A stretch of 35,255 nucleotides of DNA from Thermodesulfobacteriota bacterium (GCA_028278025.1 JANQFE010000046.1:1-35255); one strand, 5' to 3'. Numbered from the stretch's first letter, positions 1 to 9,460 are shown. A program made the numbers and translations. The notes: generated from the sequence alone by a model not told the origin.

Positions 1-158
1 CGGCACGCCTGCAGCCTGTGGCATCGGATGGGGCTGCAAAGGCGGTGCGAGCGATGTCTGGTAATCAAGAAAGCAGCTGTTTTTGCGAGCACATAGCCTG
101 AAGCACGCAGACCGATGCCGCAGGCTGGCCGCTAATAGTCATCAATAATGCGGGCTAG
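1..158. repeat. Hairpin-rich intergenic repeat, family B copy 1
   Basis: This non-coding stretch reappears at 23779-23907 in the same orientation; both begin CGGCAC and end GCGGGCTAG. It carries an inverted pair, about 11-27 against 112-127 (GCCTGTGGCATCGG against CCGATGCCGCAGGC, one mismatch), so the single strand can fold into a long hairpin. The second copy lacks most of both arms together, as expected if the fold matters. It sits 17 bp beyond the stop codon of the minus-strand gene at 175-1563. It may start left of the window. Confidence 0.75.
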
Positions 159-174
159 ATAAAACTCCCTTTAC

Positions 175-1563
175 CTACCCTTCCAACACCAGCTCAGGCC
201 ACTTTTGACCCTTGAGTACTGTAGCTATGGCATCAAATATTCCCTTGGAAACAATCGGCTGATAACGGCTGCCAACAGGGGTTCCGGCAACTATAATATT
301 GGTTGTGCCTTGTTTGAGTTCGGTGCGAAACGGTTTAGTAAAATCATTATAGGGCACTGTGCTGCCATACTCAAAATGAATAGGTTCTAAGGCCTCCTCC
401 CGGGCGCAGTATACTGTGTCTGTGTTCTCACTTAGAAAATCAACCAGCACATAAACTATATTATCATATTTTTCCTGCAGCCCTGCCTTCAGCGCTTCAG
501 CTGAAGATAGGCGCTTGTTATCCGGATCGTCATCCTCGCCGGCAAACTCGGTATCAGCAAAAATCACCTTTGTATTGGTGCCCTCAAGTGCCTTTCCGAC
601 TTCCTGCCGTAAGTTTTTATAATAGGCTGGCGCCAGTTTATGGTAGGGTTCACCGGGCATTTCTGGAAAGCCGTGACGGGTCAGGACCATAAGGTTTTTA
701 GAGCCAGCAGGCAGCTTTTTAATTTCATCATGAGCCATGCGTACATATGCCTCTCTAAATGATGCAAAAGCCCCGATTGAAGGAGTAAACACCAGTTTTG
801 CACGACCGTTAACAATATGCTCAATTTCTACGAATAGAGAGTTGAATTCTTCGAGATTGGAGAATACCGGGAAAAGATCACAGACCACGATAGTTTCAAC
901 ATCTTGCTTTAAAAGATCTTCAAGAGCCTGCTCAACGGTTTCCGGATACATACTCCAGGCTGTGCTTACCGTAACACCGGGAAACTGCTCAGCAAGTAAT
1001 GCCCTTACACCGGAAAAAATTGCTTCATGCTGCTGCACAAAAGGAATCGTTTTATCCGGCATCCTGGCATAGTATGACGATACAATTTTAATTGATGGTT
1101 TTTCAACAATGTCAACAAGACCGTTTTTCTCTTTCAGCAGAAAGTGCCCGGCATCACCTTCTTTGCGGGGTTTAACCCAGGAAACCGGAAGCTGGGTATA
1201 GGCAACACCGTCCTTGTTGCTGGTTTTGCCGTAACAATCCATCAGGTTTTTGGGAGTAAACTCTTCCGAGGCAAACAGGTTGTCGGGATCGCGCAGTACA
1301 GTGCCCCTGTCACGCATGATGATAAGCTGCAGCAGTTGGGGGAAAGCAGACTCAAAAATCAGGTTCAAATAATTATCAAAAAAGCGGTAATCATATTTTT
1401 CGGGTTGTCCCAGAGCCGTAATCAAAACTCCGGTCTTTCCTTTAACGGTAGTGTCCTGGTTCAGGTATTTTTTGAAGTTCGTGTCATCCTGTTTTGAAGA
1501 GCAGGATGACAGCAGGCAGAGTGCAATAAAAAAGGATAGTACTTTTGTGTTCCTAATTTTCAT
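175..1563 (-). CDS. Ferrochelatase-fold lipoprotein
   Basis: A 462-residue protein with a lipoprotein signal peptide (about residues 1-20, lipobox LSSC), so it is probably anchored in the periplasm. The rest looks like the two-domain chelatase fold of HemH/CbiK: an early LITALGQPE segment resembles the HemH N-terminal strand, VCDLFPVFSNLEEFNS recalls the HemH 'PLYPQYS' region, and LTRHGFPEMPGEPY recalls the HemH 'HGxPxxxxGDPY' active-site segment including its histidine. Ordinary ferrochelatase is cytosolic or membrane-associated and about 320 residues; this one is longer and exported. Periplasmic CbiK-type chelatases are known in sulfate reducers, so a role in metal or tetrapyrrole handling in the envelope is possible, but the substrate cannot be read from sequence. 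Start is supported by AAAGGAG five bases before the ATG. It is transcribed alone; apbE lies 200 bp upstream on the same strand. Confidence 0.6.
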   Translation of the reverse strand: MKIRNTKVLSFFIALCLLSSCSSKQDDTNFKKYLNQDTTVKGKTGVLITALGQPEKYDYRFFDNYLNLIFESAFPQLLQLIIMRDRGTVLRDPDNLFASEEFTPKNLMDCYGKTSNKDGVAYTQLPVSWVKPRKEGDAGHFLLKEKNGLVDIVEKPSIKIVSSYYARMPDKTIPFVQQHEAIFSGVRALLAEQFPGVTVSTAWSMYPETVEQALEDLLKQDVETIVVCDLFPVFSNLEEFNSLFVEIEHIVNGRAKLVFTPSIGAFASFREAYVRMAHDEIKKLPAGSKNLMVLTRHGFPEMPGEPYHKLAPAYYKNLRQEVGKALEGTNTKVIFADTEFAGEDDDPDNKRLSSAEALKAGLQEKYDNIVYVLVDFLSENTDTVYCAREEALEPIHFEYGSTVPYNDFTKPFRTELKQGTTNIIVAGTPVGSRYQPIVSKGIFDAIATVLKGQKWPELVLEG

Positions 1564-1766
1564 GGGGGCTCCTTTCAGCTATTGGTAAATCTACTTAGTA
1601 TTACACTTTTACATACAGAAACAATAGGTTCAAAAGTATAAGGCCTAACCGGTTGTGCGTCAACGCTAAAGGGGGGGGTGGATATAAGATGTCTTTGACT
1701 GGTTAAAAATTGGTGGGGTAGGATTTCAAGAAGCAAAGCAATAGTTTACATTTTTATTATAAGTAT

Positions 1767-2831
1767 TTAATATATTATTGTTTTTTGAGGCCAACTTTTA
1801 GAGTAGCTGATTTTTCCCTGCTGGTCTACCAGCAAAGCTTCTACCCCCGGCAGGCTCTCAACCAGTTGAATACCCTCATGCGGGCCAAGCACAAACAGAG
1901 CGGTTGACAGGATATCACTTACAACACCACTGTCTGCAATAACAGTTACAGCCTGAATTTTTTCAACCGGCAGCCCGGTGCGGGGATCAATAATATGAGT
2001 ATGTCGCTTGCCTTTTTTTACATAATATTTTTCATAGTCTCCTGAGGTTGAAACAGACTTGTCCTGAAGTGTTAGAACAGTAAGAAAGCTGCCCTCTTTT
2101 CTTGGATGCCGTATCCCCACTCTCCAGGGTGAGCCGTCAGGCTTACTGCCTGCCGTACAGATAGTGCCCCCTGCTGCAATTAAGGCCTGTGTAATCCCCC
2201 GTTGCTTTAAAACTTTCATTGCTTGGTCGGCTGCATATCCCTTTGAAAAAGACCCTACATCAATCCACATACCCGGTTTTGCAAGCATGGCCGTCCGCTT
2301 GATTGAACCGTCCTTTTTCCTTATAGCAAGTTTTAGTTCACGATAATCAACAAGACCTTTGGCTGCTGCAAGGGCCTTATGATCAGGTTCTCTGCCGGGC
2401 AGCCCGGGAAAGTCCCGGTCGAATCCCCACAAGGTAACCAGCGGGCCGATAGTACAATCAAATGATCCCTCTGTCGTTTTAGCAAACTTTTTTGCCAGTC
2501 GCAGGGCCTCCATGGTCTCTGCGCTTATCTGCACCGGTGCCCCGCCTGCATTTTTGTTTATTATGCTGACCTCACTGTTAGGATCATAGCTGTTTAACAG
2601 GGCATTTACCCGATCCATCTCGCTGTAGGCTTCCTGTATGGCCTGCCGGGCACCTTCCCCCCACGCTTTTATTTCAATAAAGGTATGCAGGAGCAGCCGT
2701 GATTCTTCTACAAGCTCTCCGGTTTCGGCCTGCGAACATCCACCACAAAAAATATGCCAAACTATGATTACATATGAACCTATATGAGTCAAAACAGCCC
2801 GGGCTTTATCCATATAAAATCTGTTTTTCAT
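1767..2831 (-). CDS. apbE: FAD:protein FMN transferase (ApbE family)
   Basis: ApbE enzymes attach FMN from FAD to threonine of exported flavoproteins such as RnfG/NqrC/NosR-type proteins. Family motifs are clear: DVGSFSKGYAADQA (lid/FAD loop), AAGGTICTAGSKPDG, and STSGDYEKYY followed by HTHIIDPRTG. The N-terminus has a hydrophobic segment ending in FCGGC, a possible but atypical lipobox, consistent with periplasmic display. I place the start at the ATG at 2831 because GGTGA lies five bases upstream; a TTG ten codons earlier (2861) has no visible ribosome site. Length (354 residues) is normal. No FMN-binding target domain is encoded in this window, so its substrate lies elsewhere. Family call is firm; the exact start is less so. 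Confidence 0.9.
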   Translation of the reverse strand: MKNRFYMDKARAVLTHIGSYVIIVWHIFCGGCSQAETGELVEESRLLLHTFIEIKAWGEGARQAIQEAYSEMDRVNALLNSYDPNSEVSIINKNAGGAPVQISAETMEALRLAKKFAKTTEGSFDCTIGPLVTLWGFDRDFPGLPGREPDHKALAAAKGLVDYRELKLAIRKKDGSIKRTAMLAKPGMWIDVGSFSKGYAADQAMKVLKQRGITQALIAAGGTICTAGSKPDGSPWRVGIRHPRKEGSFLTVLTLQDKSVSTSGDYEKYYVKKGKRHTHIIDPRTGLPVEKIQAVTVIADSGVVSDILSTALFVLGPHEGIQLVESLPGVEALLVDQQGKISYSKSWPQKTIIY

Positions 2832-2939
2832 TATGTCACCGCAGCCTTTTATTAGTGCCAACTTTTTATTGATACAAAATTAATTTATGCTATGTATTGT
2901 AACACATACGATTAATACATATTTTGGATAACAAGTCCA

Positions 2940-3656
2940 ATGTCAAAAACATTTTTCGTTGCCGATCTTCACCTGACTATTGACAATCAGGTGCGAACGG
3001 ATCTTGCACTTTCCTTTATCGACAAAGTTATTAACGCTAGCGCCGATCTGTATATACTTGGAGATTTTTTTGACTTTTGGGCCAATAACAGCATACTCCT
3101 GAAAAAACATCTCAGAGTTCTACAAAAATTGCAGGAACTTGTTTCTCACGGCCAAAAAGTCTGTTTGCTTTTCGGTAATAGAGACTTTCTCATCAGGCCG
3201 GAAACCCTTACGCCATTCGGTATTACCTTTCTCGGTGAAGAAGCAGAAATCATCCTTGGTCCCAAAAGAATCCACCTTACACACGGCCATACACTGTGTC
3301 TGTCAGATATAGAGTTTCTACGTTACAAACAAAGAATGTGGCCGATCTTCAGGTTCCTGGACCGGATTATACCGGGGCCTCTGGAAAACTATATCGCCAA
3401 GAAATTTATTTTGAAAAGCAAACAGGTAATAAGTACACAGGAACAGGTGCGATTTGATTTCTCAAGAAATGTTATTGAGCGTCATTTCAATTCAGGCATC
3501 GATGTAATCATATGCGGTCATGCTCACAAGCTGAAAATACAGCCCTTTGGGAAAAACTGCTTTTATGCATTACCCGCTTGGGAAGATAACAAAGGTAATT
3601 TCCTCGTCTGTACAGATACTGAATGCAGTTTTCATGAATTCAGTAAATCTGGTTAA
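2940..3656 (+). CDS. lpxH: UDP-2,3-diacylglucosamine hydrolase (LpxH-type metallophosphoesterase)
   Basis: LpxH splits UDP-2,3-diacylglucosamine to lipid X in lipid A synthesis at the inner membrane. The 238-residue protein has the calcineurin-like metal ligands in order: ADLH (residues 8-11), GDFFDFW (41-47), GNRDF (79-83), a THGH motif and GHAHK near the end. The GNRDF form is typical of LpxH-like enzymes. Length fits the family. The ATG lies about 80-110 bp from the divergent apbE start, so the two share a promoter region. The stop overlaps the stop of the convergent regulator gene by four bases. A related phosphoesterase of other specificity cannot be ruled out, but LpxH is the best reading. 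Confidence 0.8.
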   Translation: MSKTFFVADLHLTIDNQVRTDLALSFIDKVINASADLYILGDFFDFWANNSILLKKHLRVLQKLQELVSHGQKVCLLFGNRDFLIRPETLTPFGITFLGEEAEIILGPKRIHLTHGHTLCLSDIEFLRYKQRMWPIFRFLDRIIPGPLENYIAKKFILKSKQVISTQEQVRFDFSRNVIERHFNSGIDVIICGHAHKLKIQPFGKNCFYALPAWEDNKGNFLVCTDTECSFHEFSKSG

Positions 3657-3931
3657 CCCTTGCAAAAAAAATACGGATCCTGTATATGCTCGCTCTTGCA
3701 AATCGGGCAGCGGCTGGGCGACGTAACCTTTGTTCTTTTAGCAAAGACAAAACCACAGGCAAGACACTGCGCGGGCTGCATGCCAAAAGCACCTCTGCGT
3801 GTTCTGCTTATATGTTCTAAATGGCCATATACTTCTTTTACCGTAATATGAACAGCCTGTGAAATCTCTCGGGCAGTCAGCTGCTCGTTTTCAAGAAGCG
3901 CTATAATCTCTTTTCTAAGGGTCATAACCAT
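3653..3931 (-). CDS. HTH domain fused to zinc ribbon, predicted transcriptional regulator
   Basis: Small protein (about 92 residues from the ATG at 3931). The first half reads as a winged helix-turn-helix (LLENEQLTAREISQAVHI then VKEVYGHLEHI). The second half is a zinc ribbon with two knuckles, CLACG and CPICK, about 20 residues apart. This matches the COG3357-type predicted regulators. The open frame reaches a GTG at 3970, and an AAGGAG lies inside that extension with no good start at proper spacing, so the start is uncertain (3970, 3931 or 3925). It faces pgeF divergently and ends in the last codons of lpxH. Target genes are unknown. Confidence 0.7.
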   Translation of the reverse strand: MVMTLRKEIIALLENEQLTAREISQAVHITVKEVYGHLEHISRTRRGAFGMQPAQCLACGFVFAKRTKVTSPSRCPICKSEHIQDPYFFCKG

Positions 3932-4011
3932 ATAGTGATGAGTGGCGAGTATACAATTGCTCCTTAACACTCTTTATTTATTGCTCAGAACCGCTACAAT
4001 GCAGAGCACTT

Positions 4012-4824
4012 ATGAAATCTAATACAGTTAATGGTATACAACTATTTTTTTTTAATAGCCTTGCAAGGTATATCTGCCTTGTTCATGCCGTGTCAACCAG
4101 AATCGGTGGTATAAGCCCACAACCGTTTGCCAGTCTAAATCTCGGTCTGCATACCGGCGACAGCTTTGCAAACATTACCAAAAACCATACAGCTCTGTGT
4201 AAAGCTCTAAATGTGAATATAAGGTCCCTTGTCTCCTCCAGCCAGGTTCACGGCAGTAAAATAGTATATGTTGACCGTCAACTTCAAAGCAAAGCAGCTT
4301 GTGCACTACAGCATGCCTTTAAAGGTTATGATGCAATGGTTACAGACCGGCCGGATGTCCTCCTGCTTATCAGAGTTGCGGATTGTGTTCCCCTCATACT
4401 TTTTGACCCTGCAAAAAAAATCCTTGCACTTGTGCATGCCGGCTGGAAGGGAACCCTGGCAGGCATTGCAGCAAAAACAGTTGACGAACTGGCCAATCGA
4501 TTCGGTTCTGATCCCGGCGATATCAGGGCAGGTATCGGGCCATCAATTGGACCGTGCTGTTATACAGTAACAGAAGATATTGCTCAAAAGTTCTATCGTC
4601 AAACATCGTATGCAGACAACATAGTGATTAATAATACAGCCGGCGCGATACGGCTTAATCTCTGGGAAGCTAACATGCTGCAGTTGCTGGGGCGCGGCTG
4701 CAGAAAATCACATATCGAGGTAGCCGGGCTGTGCACCTCCTGCAACTCACACCTCTTCTTCTCGTATAGAAGAGAAAAGGGAAAAACTGGACGGTTTGGC
4801 CTTCTTGCAGGATTGAGTTTCTGA
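4012..4824 (+). CDS. pgeF: PgeF/YfiH-family peptidoglycan editing factor (polyphenol oxidase fold)
   Basis: A 270-residue member of the Cu-oxidase_4 (laccase-domain) family; in Escherichia coli this protein removes mis-incorporated L-serine from peptidoglycan precursors. Family motifs visible are [43 protein letters not shown] and the C-terminal [13 protein letters not shown]; the histidines and cysteines of the metal/catalytic site are in place. Length is normal. The start has no strong ribosome site. It is divergent from the HTH/Zn-ribbon gene. Its last 26 codons overlap the 3' end of nadB on the other strand; because FSYRR..TGR is a conserved family ending, pgeF is the frame that is conserved in the overlap. 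Confidence 0.88.
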   Translation: MKSNTVNGIQLFFFNSLARYICLVHAVSTRIGGISPQPFASLNLGLHTGDSFANITKNHTALCKALNVNIRSLVSSSQVHGSKIVYVDRQLQSKAACALQHAFKGYDAMVTDRPDVLLLIRVADCVPLILFDPAKKILALVHAGWKGTLAGIAAKTVDELANRFGSDPGDIRAGIGPSIGPCCYTVTEDIAQKFYRQTSYADNIVINNTAGAIRLNLWEANMLQLLGRGCRKSHIEVAGLCTSCNSHLFFSYRREKGKTGRFGLLAGLSF

Positions 4825-6459
4825 AAGACGTGTTTCCAGCATTACGCTCTTTTTAGGTCTGATTTGAATGACTGTACTCTTTTTTTCATAGCGATCATTT
4901 TTCTTTTGATAGTCTATTGTATAGTGAAGTCCGCGACTTTCTTTTCTTTTAAGAGCACATGCTATGATAAGTTCCGCTGCCGTTGCAATATTTCTCAACT
5001 CAATCAGGTCCGAGTTAATAATAAAATTCCAATAGTAATCGGTAATTTCTCTCTGTAATAGTCTGATTCTCCTGCGCGCCCGTTCAAGCCTCTTATTTGA
5101 TCTGACAATACCAACGTAGTTCCACATAACACGTCTTATTTCATCCCAGTTGTGTGATATCACAACCGACTCATCTATATCCATGGCATTGCCGGGGTCC
5201 CACGGCGGGATAGCCACTGTAGGATAGGATCTCTCATCAACCTCCTGTACCGACCTGATAGCAGCACGATGCGAAAAGACAAGCGCCTCAAGCAGTGAAT
5301 TACTGGCAAGTCTGTTGGCTCCATGCAGCCCGGTACAGGCAACTTCACCGGAAGCAAAAAGGCCGGTAATATTGGTCTCACCGAATCTGTTTGTTAAAAC
5401 CCCTCCGCAAAGGTAATGTGCTGCCGGCACAACCGGGATTGGCTCGGTGGTCATATTGATGCCGAAAGACAGACATTTTTTATAAATATTAGGGAATCTG
5501 TTTTTGACAAAACTGGATCTTCTGGCGGTAATATCCAGTAAGACATAATCTTCACCGCTTTTTTTGAGCTCGGAGTCAATGGCACGGGCCACAACATCCC
5601 GGGGTGCCAGGTCTTTCATGGGATGATATTTTTTCATAAAGGGTGTCCCATTTTTGAGCCGCAAGATCCCGCCCTCACCGCGAAGAGCTTCAGATACAAG
5701 GAAGTTTTTTGCCTGTGGATGGTATACACAGGTAGGATGAAACTGAATAAATTCCATATTGGCAATACGTGCGCCTACACGGTAGGCAATAGCAATCCCG
5801 TCTCCGGTTGAGATATCAGGGTTGCTGGTGTACAGGTATGTCTTACAGGCCCCTCCTGTAGCCAGAAGAGTAACTTTTGATATAAAAGTATGTACTCTTC
5901 GTTTCTTTATATCCAGGACGTAGGCACCATAACAAATATTCTTGTTAATATTTTTAACACCAAGTTTTTTTGCCGTTATCAAATCTATCGAGATATGATT
6001 CTCAAAAATACGAATATTGGGACAAGCTTCAACTTTCTTAAGCAGGATCTTCTCTACTTCTTTACCGGTCAGATCACCGGCATGCAGTATCCTGCGTTTT
6101 GAATGACCGCCCTCCCTCCCCAGGTCAAAAGAGACTCTCGTACCTGCTTTTCTTTTTGTAAACGGTACCCCCCAGGTAATCAAATCCTTTATTCTTTCCG
6201 GACCCTCATTTACAACCATCTTAACAACATCAGGCTTGCACAAACCATCCCCTGCTGTTATAGTATCCCTGATGTGTGACTCAAATGAATCGCTTGGATC
6301 AACAACAGCGGCTATGCCTCCCTGGGCGTAGTTCGTATTGGACTCCTTTTTATCCTTTTTAGTCACTATGGCAACACTGCCATACTGGCTTACTTTTAAG
6401 GCATAACTAAGCCCGGCTATTCCGGTTCCAATGATAAGAAAATCGGTTTTAAATTCCAT
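4747..6459 (-). CDS. nadB: L-aspartate oxidase
   Basis: NadB oxidises L-aspartate to iminoaspartate, first step of NAD synthesis; many anaerobes use fumarate as acceptor. The Rossmann FAD site [13 protein letters not shown] lies at about residues 9-21, followed by [12 protein letters not shown], the catalytic-domain stretch [13 protein letters not shown], the [12 protein letters not shown] segment and the diagnostic [21 protein letters not shown]. Length is 570 residues, about 30 more than usual; the extra tail (ending SSIREEEV) is encoded antisense to pgeF and is probably not conserved. The ATG has AGG five bases upstream. It is divergent from tsaD with roughly 100 bp between them. nadA and nadC are not in this window. 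Confidence 0.93.
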   Translation of the reverse strand: MEFKTDFLIIGTGIAGLSYALKVSQYGSVAIVTKKDKKESNTNYAQGGIAAVVDPSDSFESHIRDTITAGDGLCKPDVVKMVVNEGPERIKDLITWGVPFTKRKAGTRVSFDLGREGGHSKRRILHAGDLTGKEVEKILLKKVEACPNIRIFENHISIDLITAKKLGVKNINKNICYGAYVLDIKKRRVHTFISKVTLLATGGACKTYLYTSNPDISTGDGIAIAYRVGARIANMEFIQFHPTCVYHPQAKNFLVSEALRGEGGILRLKNGTPFMKKYHPMKDLAPRDVVARAIDSELKKSGEDYVLLDITARRSSFVKNRFPNIYKKCLSFGINMTTEPIPVVPAAHYLCGGVLTNRFGETNITGLFASGEVACTGLHGANRLASNSLLEALVFSHRAAIRSVQEVDERSYPTVAIPPWDPGNAMDIDESVVISHNWDEIRRVMWNYVGIVRSNKRLERARRRIRLLQREITDYYWNFIINSDLIELRNIATAAELIIACALKRKESRGLHYTIDYQKKNDRYEKKSTVIQIRPKKSVMLETRLSETQSCKKAKPSSFSLFSSIREEEV

Positions 6460-6557
6460 TGTGCCTAAAATTTTAAAAATAATTACTTGTATGCTATAAG
6501 CATAATACTATTAGTATAAAAATACAAGCTTAATCACTGTCATAGGCCCTTTGACTC

Positions 6558-7559
6558 ATGTTAATTCTAGGCATCGAGACATCTTGTGACGAAACAGCAG
6601 CCGCTATTGTTAAAAACGGTAGTAATGTCCTATCAAATGTTATCTCCTCCCAGGTTGCTTTTCATAAAAAGTACGGCGGCGTTGTTCCTGAAATTGCTTC
6701 CCGCAAACATCAGGAAAAGATTATACCAGTGATTACCGAAGCACTTGTGCATGCCAAAACAACACTTGACGACATCGAAGCACTTGCCGTCACTCAAGGT
6801 CCCGGACTCGTGGGGTCACTGCTTGTAGGCATCAATGTAGCCAAAGCAATTGCCTATGCCCGCAAACTACCGCTGGTAGGCATTAATCATCTGGAAGGAC
6901 ACCTGCTTACGCCGCTTCTTGAACATAGAGTTCTGTTTCCCAATATCACCCTGATAGTTTCCGGGGGCCATACTAATCTCTATCTTGTAAGAAACATAGG
7001 TGCCTATGAGCTTCTTGGCAAAACCCGAGATGATGCTGCCGGTGAGGCCTTTGATAAAGTTGCAAAACTGCTTAATCTCGGCTACCCTGGCGGAGTCATT
7101 ATTGACAGCCTTGCCAAAGATGGGGACCCGACGGCCATAGACTTTCCACGGCCTATGATTCATGATACTTCATTTGACTTCAGTTTCAGCGGACTGAAAA
7201 CCGCGGTACGCTACCATGTAAAAAGAATCGCCCCGGAAGGCTTGACAGATGAAACTATCCGTAACATCGTTGCAAGCTTTCAGTCAGCAGCAGTTGACAT
7301 TCTGGTAGCAAAAACCCTGCAGGCTGCAATGAAGTTTCGGGTAGAAGTGATTTCCATTGCCGGCGGGGTTGCCTGCAATTCACAGCTGCGCCGGCAGATG
7401 AAGGAACAAGCCTCAGCAAAAAACATTGAGGTGCTGATCCCTTCCCCTGTCCTGTGTACTGATAATGCAGCTATGATTGCTCTGGCAGGTGAACATAAGA
7501 TACGAGCTAAAGCTGAATTCCCTTTTAAAATGAATGCTGTTTCTCGCTGGCAGCTGTAG
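6558..7559 (+). CDS. tsaD: tRNA N6-adenosine threonylcarbamoyltransferase
   Basis: TsaD transfers threonylcarbamoyl to A37 of tRNAs reading ANN codons, with TsaB, TsaE and TsaC in the cytosol. The protein begins with the signature LGIETSCDETAAAIV, carries the metal-binding NHLEGHL segment, the nucleotide loop VSGGHTNLYLV, and near the end IAGGVACNSQLRRQM and TDNAAMIA. Length (333) is standard. It is immediately followed, 25 bp later, by the HAD phosphatase gene and probably cotranscribed with it. Nothing unusual. Confidence 0.97.
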   Translation: MLILGIETSCDETAAAIVKNGSNVLSNVISSQVAFHKKYGGVVPEIASRKHQEKIIPVITEALVHAKTTLDDIEALAVTQGPGLVGSLLVGINVAKAIAYARKLPLVGINHLEGHLLTPLLEHRVLFPNITLIVSGGHTNLYLVRNIGAYELLGKTRDDAAGEAFDKVAKLLNLGYPGGVIIDSLAKDGDPTAIDFPRPMIHDTSFDFSFSGLKTAVRYHVKRIAPEGLTDETIRNIVASFQSAAVDILVAKTLQAAMKFRVEVISIAGGVACNSQLRRQMKEQASAKNIEVLIPSPVLCTDNAAMIALAGEHKIRAKAEFPFKMNAVSRWQL

Positions 7560-7584
7560 ACAATCACATGTGTTAATAACCGCT

Positions 7585-8238
7585 ATGACGTATAAAGCTG
7601 TACTGTTTGATCTGGACGGTACCCTGCTGGATACCCTAGAAGATCTTGGCAGCGCTATGAACTGCGTTTTGGCTAAGCGAGGCTTCCCAACGCATAAGTT
7701 GGATGCCTATCGCTTTTTTATTGGGGACGGTGCTGTCATGCTGGTCAAGCGCTCTTTGCCAAAAGGACAGCGCTCTGATGAGACCGTGCAGCTTTGTCTG
7801 AAGGCTTTTCAAAACCGGTATGCCCAAACCTGGAATGTGAAAACAAAACCTTACGAAGGTATTACCGACATGCTGGATGCCTTAACAAAAAGAGGACTCA
7901 AACTTGCAGTGTTGTCCAACAAACCCCATGTGTTTACACAGCGCTGTGTTACCGAGCTTTTGGCTGACTGGAAGTTCGAGGTGATCCTCGGCCATCAGGA
8001 TCCACTGCCGCGCAAACCCGATCCTGCCGGTGCTCTAAGAATTGCACAACTGCTCAAGGTTCCGCCCCGACAATTTCTTTACCTGGGTGACAGCGGTGTA
8101 GATTTGCAAACCGCCCGTGCTGCTGGTATGTGTCCCGTAGGGGTGCTGTGGGGTTTTCGTCCTGTGGAAGAATTACAGCAAAACGGCGCCGGAGCACTTC
8201 TAAAACATCCCCTGGATATTCTTGATCTTGTAAACTGA
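7585..8238 (+). CDS. gph: HAD-family phosphatase, phosphoglycolate phosphatase-like
   Basis: The protein (217 residues) has all four haloacid dehalogenase motifs: FDLDGTLLDT at the N-terminus (nucleophile aspartate), VLSNKP, the lysine in PRKPDP and LGDSGVD. The spacing with a helical cap between motifs I and II is that of Gph/PGP enzymes, which remove phosphate from 2-phosphoglycolate; other small sugar phosphates are possible substrates. I start at the ATG at 7585, directly before the motif, rather than the TTG at 7534 that would overlap tsaD. It follows tsaD closely and precedes sodN by about 40 bp. Confidence 0.8.
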   Translation: MTYKAVLFDLDGTLLDTLEDLGSAMNCVLAKRGFPTHKLDAYRFFIGDGAVMLVKRSLPKGQRSDETVQLCLKAFQNRYAQTWNVKTKPYEGITDMLDALTKRGLKLAVLSNKPHVFTQRCVTELLADWKFEVILGHQDPLPRKPDPAGALRIAQLLKVPPRQFLYLGDSGVDLQTARAAGMCPVGVLWGFRPVEELQQNGAGALLKHPLDILDLVN

Positions 8239-8280
8239 TGCTATAATATACTATTAACCTAAATGAAAGGAGGAATTATT

Positions 8281-8751
8281 ATGAGAAAAATAATTATATG
8301 CACGTTTGTTTTTATTTTATCCGCACTTGTGAGTTCATCTGCATTCTCTCATTGTGAAATTCCATGCGGTATTTATGGGGACAAGATGAGAGTCGATATG
8401 CTTAACGAGCATATTACAACTATTGAAAAGTCTATGAACATGATTATGAAGCTGTCCGCAGAAAAAGAACTTAATTGCAACCAGATTGTTCGCTGGGTTT
8501 CCAACAAGGACAGCCATGCTGTCGGCATACAGGACATTGTATACCAGTATTTTATGACTCAAAGAGTAAAGCCGGTATCTGAGACCAATCTAAAAGGATA
8601 TACAAAATATCTGAAGAAGCTTGCCATCCTACACCAGATACTTTTTAATGCAATGAAAACCAAGCAGACAACTGATCTGTCATATGTTGAAAAGTTACGC
8701 TTACTGGTACAGGAGTTCAGCTCCCTGTATTTTGAGAAAGTATCGGAATAA
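8281..8751 (+). CDS. sodN: Nickel superoxide dismutase with N-terminal secretion signal
   Basis: The protein has a classic Sec signal peptide (residues 1-23, ending SSSAFS) followed at once by HCEIPCGIY. NiSOD coordinates nickel with the N-terminal amine and His1, plus Cys2 and Cys6, in the hook HCxxPCxxY; here signal peptidase I cleavage after AFS would expose exactly that His as residue 1. In Streptomyces the hook is freed by the protease SodX; none is encoded here. The predicted mature enzyme is about 133 residues, slightly longer than the usual 117, helical as expected. Start at 8281 is fixed by AAAGGAGG eight bases upstream; an ATG at 8263 lies before that site. Location is therefore probably periplasmic, detoxifying superoxide to peroxide and oxygen. 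Confidence 0.87.
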   Translation: MRKIIICTFVFILSALVSSSAFSHCEIPCGIYGDKMRVDMLNEHITTIEKSMNMIMKLSAEKELNCNQIVRWVSNKDSHAVGIQDIVYQYFMTQRVKPVSETNLKGYTKYLKKLAILHQILFNAMKTKQTTDLSYVEKLRLLVQEFSSLYFEKVSE

Positions 8752-8760
8752 TGTATGCCG

Positions 8761-8780
8761 TTTAAACCTTGGGGTTTAAA
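8761..8780. promoter_or_regulatory. 20-bp palindromic hairpin between sodN and flavin reductase
   Basis: TTTAAACC and GGTTTAAA pair perfectly around a four-base loop, ten bases after the sodN stop. No T-run follows on the plus strand, so it is a weak terminator at best; it could be an operator or an mRNA 3'-end stabiliser. Confidence 0.35.
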
Positions 8781-8806
8781 AAATCGTAAAATAATTGAGG
8801 TCAAGC

Positions 8807-9373
8807 ATGAAACATTCAATAGGTGCAAAAACAATCGTATACCCTGCCCCTGTTTTTGTTGTCGGCACATATGACAAGGACGGAAAACCCAATGTCATGA
8901 CAGCGGCCTGGGCAGGCATATGCTGTTCGGACCCGCCCTGCATTGCCGTCTCTCTCCGGGAAGCTACCTATACCTATGGTAATATTATAAAACGTAAAGC
9001 CTTTACTATAAACATTCCTTCAGAGAAATATGTCAAAGAGACTGATTTCTTCGGGATATCTTCAGGAAAAGATGTCGATAAATTCACCGCATCAGGCCTG
9101 ACCCCTGTTAAAAGCGATCTGGTAGATGCCCCGTATGTTGAAGAATTTCCCTTTGTGCTGGAATGCAAACTGCTGCATACCCATAAACTGGGGCTGCATA
9201 CCCAGTTTGTCGGTAAAATAATTGATATAAAGGTAGAAGAACATGTGATCGGAGATAAAGGGCTTCCGGATATAGAAAAAATAAAGCCTATTCTTTTTGC
9301 ACCGGACCGGCGCACCTATTACGGTATTGGTAAATATCTTAAAAGAGCATTTTATATCGGAAAAGAAATTTAA
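8807..9373 (+). CDS. Flavin reductase-like FMN-binding protein (flavoredoxin type)
   Basis: A 188-residue protein of the flavin reductase-like split-barrel family: [20 protein letters not shown] is the characteristic FMN-binding start, followed by [30 protein letters not shown] and a closing [11 protein letters not shown]. In sulfate reducers the closest characterised relatives are flavoredoxins that pass electrons in sulfur metabolism; the exact partner cannot be told here. The start is the ATG at 8807 with GAGG six bases upstream. It follows sodN by 55 bp on the same strand and may share its transcript. Confidence 0.8.
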   Translation: MKHSIGAKTIVYPAPVFVVGTYDKDGKPNVMTAAWAGICCSDPPCIAVSLREATYTYGNIIKRKAFTINIPSEKYVKETDFFGISSGKDVDKFTASGLTPVKSDLVDAPYVEEFPFVLECKLLHTHKLGLHTQFVGKIIDIKVEEHVIGDKGLPDIEKIKPILFAPDRRTYYGIGKYLKRAFYIGKEI

Positions 9374-9460
9374 TGTGCCCGTTATAAAAAGAGAACATGC
9401 GGCTGTCATATTTTTTTGCAACCATGCCGAATGCAACAAACCCAAACAGGAACATAACCA

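Noticed and set aside
1144..1497. Plus-strand ORFs within the ferrochelatase-like gene and similar long antisense frames elsewhere
   Set aside because: They are shadows of well-supported genes, without ribosome sites or recognisable domains.
1671..1678. Run of eight G as a phase-variable promoter tract
   Set aside because: A single homopolymer in an intergenic region with no gene-level context or evidence for length variation.
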